A stretch of 39,518 nt of DNA from Acidobacteriota bacterium (GTDB lineage: Bacteria > Acidobacteriota > Thermoanaerobaculia > Multivoradales > JAHZIX01): assembly GCA_034211275.1 (NCBI GenBank), contig JAXHTF010000043.1, positions 1 to 39,518 of the forward strand, in the 5' to 3' direction. Numbering within the stretch: position 1 is the stretch's first letter; each line of letters starts with the position of its first letter. Shown piece by piece: positions 36,799-39,518 of this stretch. Under the pieces are notes generated by a model. That model searched no databases. It worked only from the letters and a program-made list of their open reading frames with translations, and was not told the DNA's origin. The translations under genes and the position numbers were made by a program.

Positions 36799-37106
36799 AA
36801 CGCCCACTGCCTGCGCGGTTCGTTCGCCGAGCGACCCGTCAGGTTCGCGAGGCTGCTCGGTGGTGGGCAGTGAATAGACCTGCTGCACCGGGCGCTGTAG
36901 AGGAGTCCGTGCGAACGGCAGTACAGCTCGTCTGCTCGAATCCAGGAGTTGGTGCAAGGGCTACCAATACGAGAATCCGTGGAGTGAGGAGAGTACACCT
37001 CAGCCGGATTCGCTACCATCTGTACTACCGGGTCTTGTCAGATCCGCGGTGTGTAGAAATTCTCGCGTTGTGGCATACGAGCAAAGGAACCAGTCCTGAG
37101 ATCTAG
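36795..37106 (+). CDS. ParE/RelE-type toxin
   Basis: A 103-residue basic protein of the ParE/RelE superfamily: FVRRATRQVREAARWWAVNR, VEESVRTAVQLVCSNPGVGA, and the core strands HLSRIRYHLYYRVLSDPRCV then EILALWHTSKG. The YHLYYRV...VEILALWH pattern with the terminal His-Thr is typical. ParE members poison gyrase and RelE members cleave mRNA; the sequence does not decide which. The TTG start at 36795 overlaps the antitoxin stop (TTGA), fitting tight coupling. It looks complete, in contrast to the fragment upstream. It is the last gene before the convergent menB. Confidence 0.8.
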   Translation: MKRPLPARFVRRATRQVREAARWWAVNRPAAPGAVEESVRTAVQLVCSNPGVGARATNTRIRGVRRVHLSRIRYHLYYRVLSDPRCVEILALWHTSKGTSPEI

Positions 37107-37254
37107 CCTGATCTCCAGACCGCTGGATCGCGCTTCGGCGCTGGACAGCCGGCGCTGCTGGTGGTGGCAGATCGAAGCGGCCTTTCCGAGTCCTGATCCC
37201 CCCTCCAGCCAGACCTAGGCCCGACGGGGAGGAGGGATCAGCCCAGCACTTCCC

Positions 37255-38094
37255 TCAGGGAAACCGCTTGAACTTCTTGAAGTCCGGCTTCCGCTTCTCC
37301 AAGAACGCTTCCTTGCCCTCGCGGCCTTCTTCCGTCATATAGAAGAGGAGGGTGGTGTTGCCGGCTAGCTCTTGGAGGCCGGCTTGGCCGTCGCAGTCGG
37401 CGTTCATGGCGGCTTTGATGCAGCGCAGGGCCATGGGGCTGCGCTCGAGCATCTCGCGGCACCATTGGATGGTTTCCGCTTCGAGATTTTCTAGCGGTAC
37501 CACGGTGTTGACCAGGCCCATGTCCAGGGCCTCCTGGGCGCTGTACTGGCGGCACAGGAACCAGATCTCCCGGGCCTTCTTCTGACCCACGATACGCGCC
37601 AGATAGGCGGAGCCGTAGCCGGCGTCGAAGCTGCCGACTTTGGGGCCGGTCTGGCCGAAGATGGCGTTGTCGGCGGCGATGGTGAGGTCGCAGACGAGGT
37701 GCAGGATGTGGCCGCCGCCGATGGCGTAGCCGGCGACCATGGCCACCACTGGCTTCGGCAGGGTGCGGATCTGGCGTTGCAGATCGAGGACGTTGAGTCG
37801 CGGGATGCCGTCGTCACCGACGTAACCGGCGGTGCCGCGGACGCGCTGGTCGCCGCCGGAACAGAACGCCAACGGGCCCTCGCCGGTGAGCACCACCACG
37901 CCCACCTCCGCGTCGTCGCGGGCGTCGATGAAGGCCTTGCTCATTTCTGTGACCGTCTGCGGACGGAACGCGTTGCGCACCTCCGGACGGTTGATGGTGA
38001 TCTTGGCGATGCCTTCCGGCTCGCCGTCCACCATCGCCTTTTCATAACGGATATCTTCATAGTCGCCGGCGCTTTGCCAGGTCAATTCGCTCAT
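37255..38094 (-). CDS. menB: 1,4-dihydroxy-2-naphthoyl-CoA synthase
   Basis: A 279-residue crotonase-fold enzyme that cyclises o-succinylbenzoyl-CoA in menaquinone synthesis. MenB-specific segments are [100 protein letters not shown] and the C-terminal [11 protein letters not shown]. The oxyanion-hole residues and the active-site Asp/Tyr region (SFDAGYGS) are present. ATG 38094 follows AAGGAAGACATC. It lies 140 nt after menH on the same strand. The following gene on this strand would normally be another men gene, but here toxin-antitoxin genes converge on it. Confidence 0.97.
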   Translation of the reverse strand: MSELTWQSAGDYEDIRYEKAMVDGEPEGIAKITINRPEVRNAFRPQTVTEMSKAFIDARDDAEVGVVVLTGEGPLAFCSGGDQRVRGTAGYVGDDGIPRLNVLDLQRQIRTLPKPVVAMVAGYAIGGGHILHLVCDLTIAADNAIFGQTGPKVGSFDAGYGSAYLARIVGQKKAREIWFLCRQYSAQEALDMGLVNTVVPLENLEAETIQWCREMLERSPMALRCIKAAMNADCDGQAGLQELAGNTTLLFYMTEEGREGKEAFLEKRKPDFKKFKRFP

Positions 38095-38234
38095 GATGTC
38101 TTCCTTTATGACCTCGTGAGGATCAGTAGTTCTCGGTAGGGTCTCCGGCGCTCGTCGTTCCCAGAGGAACGGGCCGGAGAGGATTGGGACTCGACAAACA
38201 AAGCTTGAATCCACCGCGCGCTGGCGGCTGCCGA

Positions 38235-39095
38235 TCAGCCATGGCGGCTTCCGGTGATCAGCCGGGCGATGGCCCGGGGGGCTTCCAGCACCGGGTTGTG
38301 GCCCGTGCCGGGGATGACGACCGCGGCGCCGCGGGGGAGGAGGTCTTCCATCTCGTGGGCCAGGGCGGTGAATTTGGTGTCCAGCTCGCCGGCCACCAGG
38401 GTCACCGGCACCTCCACTGTGGGCAGCAGCGGGCGATGGTCGGGCATGGCCCCGAGGCCTACCGCCCGCAGCGCCCGGGCCAGCTGCACCGGGTCCAGGT
38501 GCTGGCGGAAGGCGCGGAGGCTGGCGCGTTGCTCGGGAGTTTGGGTGGAGAAGTGGGGGAGGGCCTCCCAGGCGTTGAGGAAGGCTTCCAGGCCCTCGGT
38601 CTCCAGCAGCTGGGCCCAGGTCTCGTCCGCCTCCCGGCGGCGCCGACGGTCCTCCGCCGAGCTCAGCCCCGGATGGGTGCCGATGATCACCGCGCGGCGG
38701 AAGAGCTGCTGGTGGCGGGTGAGCAGGCCCAGGGCCAGCCGACCACCCTGGGAGTAGCCCACCAGGTCGATCTTGGCCTTCCTCCCTGGTCTCTGGTTCC
38801 TCAGGGGTTTCTGGCTTCCCTGGCGGGCCTTCGAGGGCTGGTCTCGATGCTCCCGAATCCACTCCGCCAAGCGATCCACCTCGTTGTTGAAGGAATCGGG
38901 GCCGGGCTGGGTGGACCCTTCAGGGGCCGGAGCGGGGGGAGCCGGGTAGTTGGGGGTGCCGTGGCCGCAGACCGTTGGGGTGAGGGCTCGCCGCGCCAGC
39001 TCGCGGGGCAGCTCGGCGAGGAGCGGCTGCCAGAAAACCGGCGAGCCGATGAATCCGTGGATCAAGACCAGCGGGCGTCCGCGGCGGGATCTCAT
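38235..39095 (-). CDS. menH: Alpha/beta hydrolase, probable MenH (SHCHC synthase)
   Basis: A 286-residue alpha/beta hydrolase: [20 protein letters not shown] (oxyanion loop), [20 protein letters not shown] (nucleophile Ser in GYSQGG), [14 protein letters not shown] (acid Asp), and [13 protein letters not shown] (His). These fit MenH, which removes pyruvate from SEPHCHC to give SHCHC. The call depends on context: its ATG overlaps the menD stop (ATGA) and menB follows. A Pro/Lys/Arg-rich insert at about residues 55-100 before [10 protein letters not shown] makes it longer than E. coli MenH (about 250). Cytosolic. Confidence 0.85.
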   Translation of the reverse strand: MRSRRGRPLVLIHGFIGSPVFWQPLLAELPRELARRALTPTVCGHGTPNYPAPPAPAPEGSTQPGPDSFNNEVDRLAEWIREHRDQPSKARQGSQKPLRNQRPGRKAKIDLVGYSQGGRLALGLLTRHQQLFRRAVIIGTHPGLSSAEDRRRRREADETWAQLLETEGLEAFLNAWEALPHFSTQTPEQRASLRAFRQHLDPVQLARALRAVGLGAMPDHRPLLPTVEVPVTLVAGELDTKFTALAHEMEDLLPRGAAVVIPGTGHNPVLEAPRAIARLITGSRHG

Positions 39096-39518
39096 GGGCG
39101 ATCCCCTGGAGGCTTCTCCGAAGGGGTGAGCCGCCGGGCCAGTTCTTGTTGAAGAAGCCGGTGATCTTCCCGGGCGCCGCTGGCGGGGACCAGCGCTTCC
39201 ACCACCGTGGCCCCGGGGTGAGCGAGGGCTTCCTGCAGGGCGGCGTCCAGCTGGTCGACGGTGGAGCAGCTGCGGTGGGGGATCTGGAAGGCGGCGCTGA
39301 CCGCTGACGGTTGCCAATCCTGGGGCGTCAGCCAGTGGCCGAAGACTTGCGGCGTCACCGCGTCGGCGATGGGCAGCTGCTCGAAGATACGGCCGCCTTG
39401 GTTGTTGACCACCACGAGGACCAGCGGCCGGCGGAGGCGGGCGGCGGCGGCGAGACCGCCGACGTCGTGGAGGAAGCTGAGGTCCCCCAACAGCAGCGCG
39501 GCGGGGGTGGCCGGCGGC
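39092..39518 (-). CDS. menD: MenD (SEPHCHC synthase), C-terminal part only
   Basis: The last 141 residues of a ThDP enzyme reach the window edge. ALLLGDLSFLHDVGGLAAAA and PLVLVVVNNQGGRIFEQLPI carry the ThDP/Mg2+-binding GDLS...NNQGG motif, as in MenD, which joins isochorismate and 2-oxoglutarate. The end (ALAHPGATVVEALVPASGAREDH) is typical of the C-terminal domain. The stop overlaps the menH start, giving a menD-menH-menB order. The N-terminal two domains are outside the window. Confidence 0.9.
   Translation of the reverse strand, partial: PPATPAALLLGDLSFLHDVGGLAAAARLRRPLVLVVVNNQGGRIFEQLPIADAVTPQVFGHWLTPQDWQPSAVSAAFQIPHRSCSTVDQLDAALQEALAHPGATVVEALVPASGAREDHRLLQQELARRLTPSEKPPGDRP

Overview
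The window is a high-GC bacterial chromosome segment with dense, mostly housekeeping genes and a looser accessory stretch near its right end. Several traits suggest an Acidobacteriota-like organism, possibly of the Thermoanaerobaculia type. These are the secreted Kazal-type protein with its GYFWFF-type domain, the subtilase ending in a FADGFE...W tail, and a MoxR/VWA pair coupled to trxB. This is an inference from gene style; no rRNA or marker gene is present to prove it. No tRNA, rRNA, CRISPR array, IS element or prophage was recognised.

Layout. 1-2788: the start of an EVE-domain gene (minus strand), divergent from a YtoQ-family gene, an EamA transporter and a lipoprotein. 2816-6401 (minus): trxB, a MoxR-type ATPase and a VWA protein, the first two overlapping by one base. 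6552-8634: L-serine ammonia-lyase and ferritin. 8676-12000: a SprT-like metalloprotease divergent from a helical unknown protein, then a cystathionine synthase/lyase-family enzyme. 12228-15086: an Omp85 outer-membrane protein divergent from hemF. 15163-16809: two divergent universal stress genes. 16810-17441: a gene-free stretch holding two nested inverted pairs of REP-like palindromes, then the nad control region. 17442-22158: the overlapping nadA-nadB-nadC operon (aspartate to nicotinate mononucleotide), then lipA with its own promoter and a clear intrinsic terminator. 22614-24461: an orphan membrane histidine kinase.

24500-39518: on the minus strand, menD (partial), menH and menB run toward menE, but about 10.5 kb separates menB from menE. 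The intervening block holds a Fur-family regulator with katG, a secreted subtilase translationally coupled to an 86-residue protein and followed by a membrane protein, a VOC protein, a Cys-rich secreted peptide, a PLP-dependent decarboxylase, a LysM protein, one decayed toxin-antitoxin module and one intact one. The block looks like an insertion into an ancestral men cluster, which is inference.

Together the genes point to a menaquinone-respiring cell with an outer membrane, de novo NAD synthesis, oxygen-dependent haem synthesis, and peroxide, thiol and iron defence (KatG with a Fur-type regulator, TrxB, ferritin). The most distinctive regulatory signals are a duplicated 17-bp operator, each copy over a -10 element, upstream of nadABC, and -10 boxes placed only 6-8 nt before several start codons, which implies leaderless transcripts.
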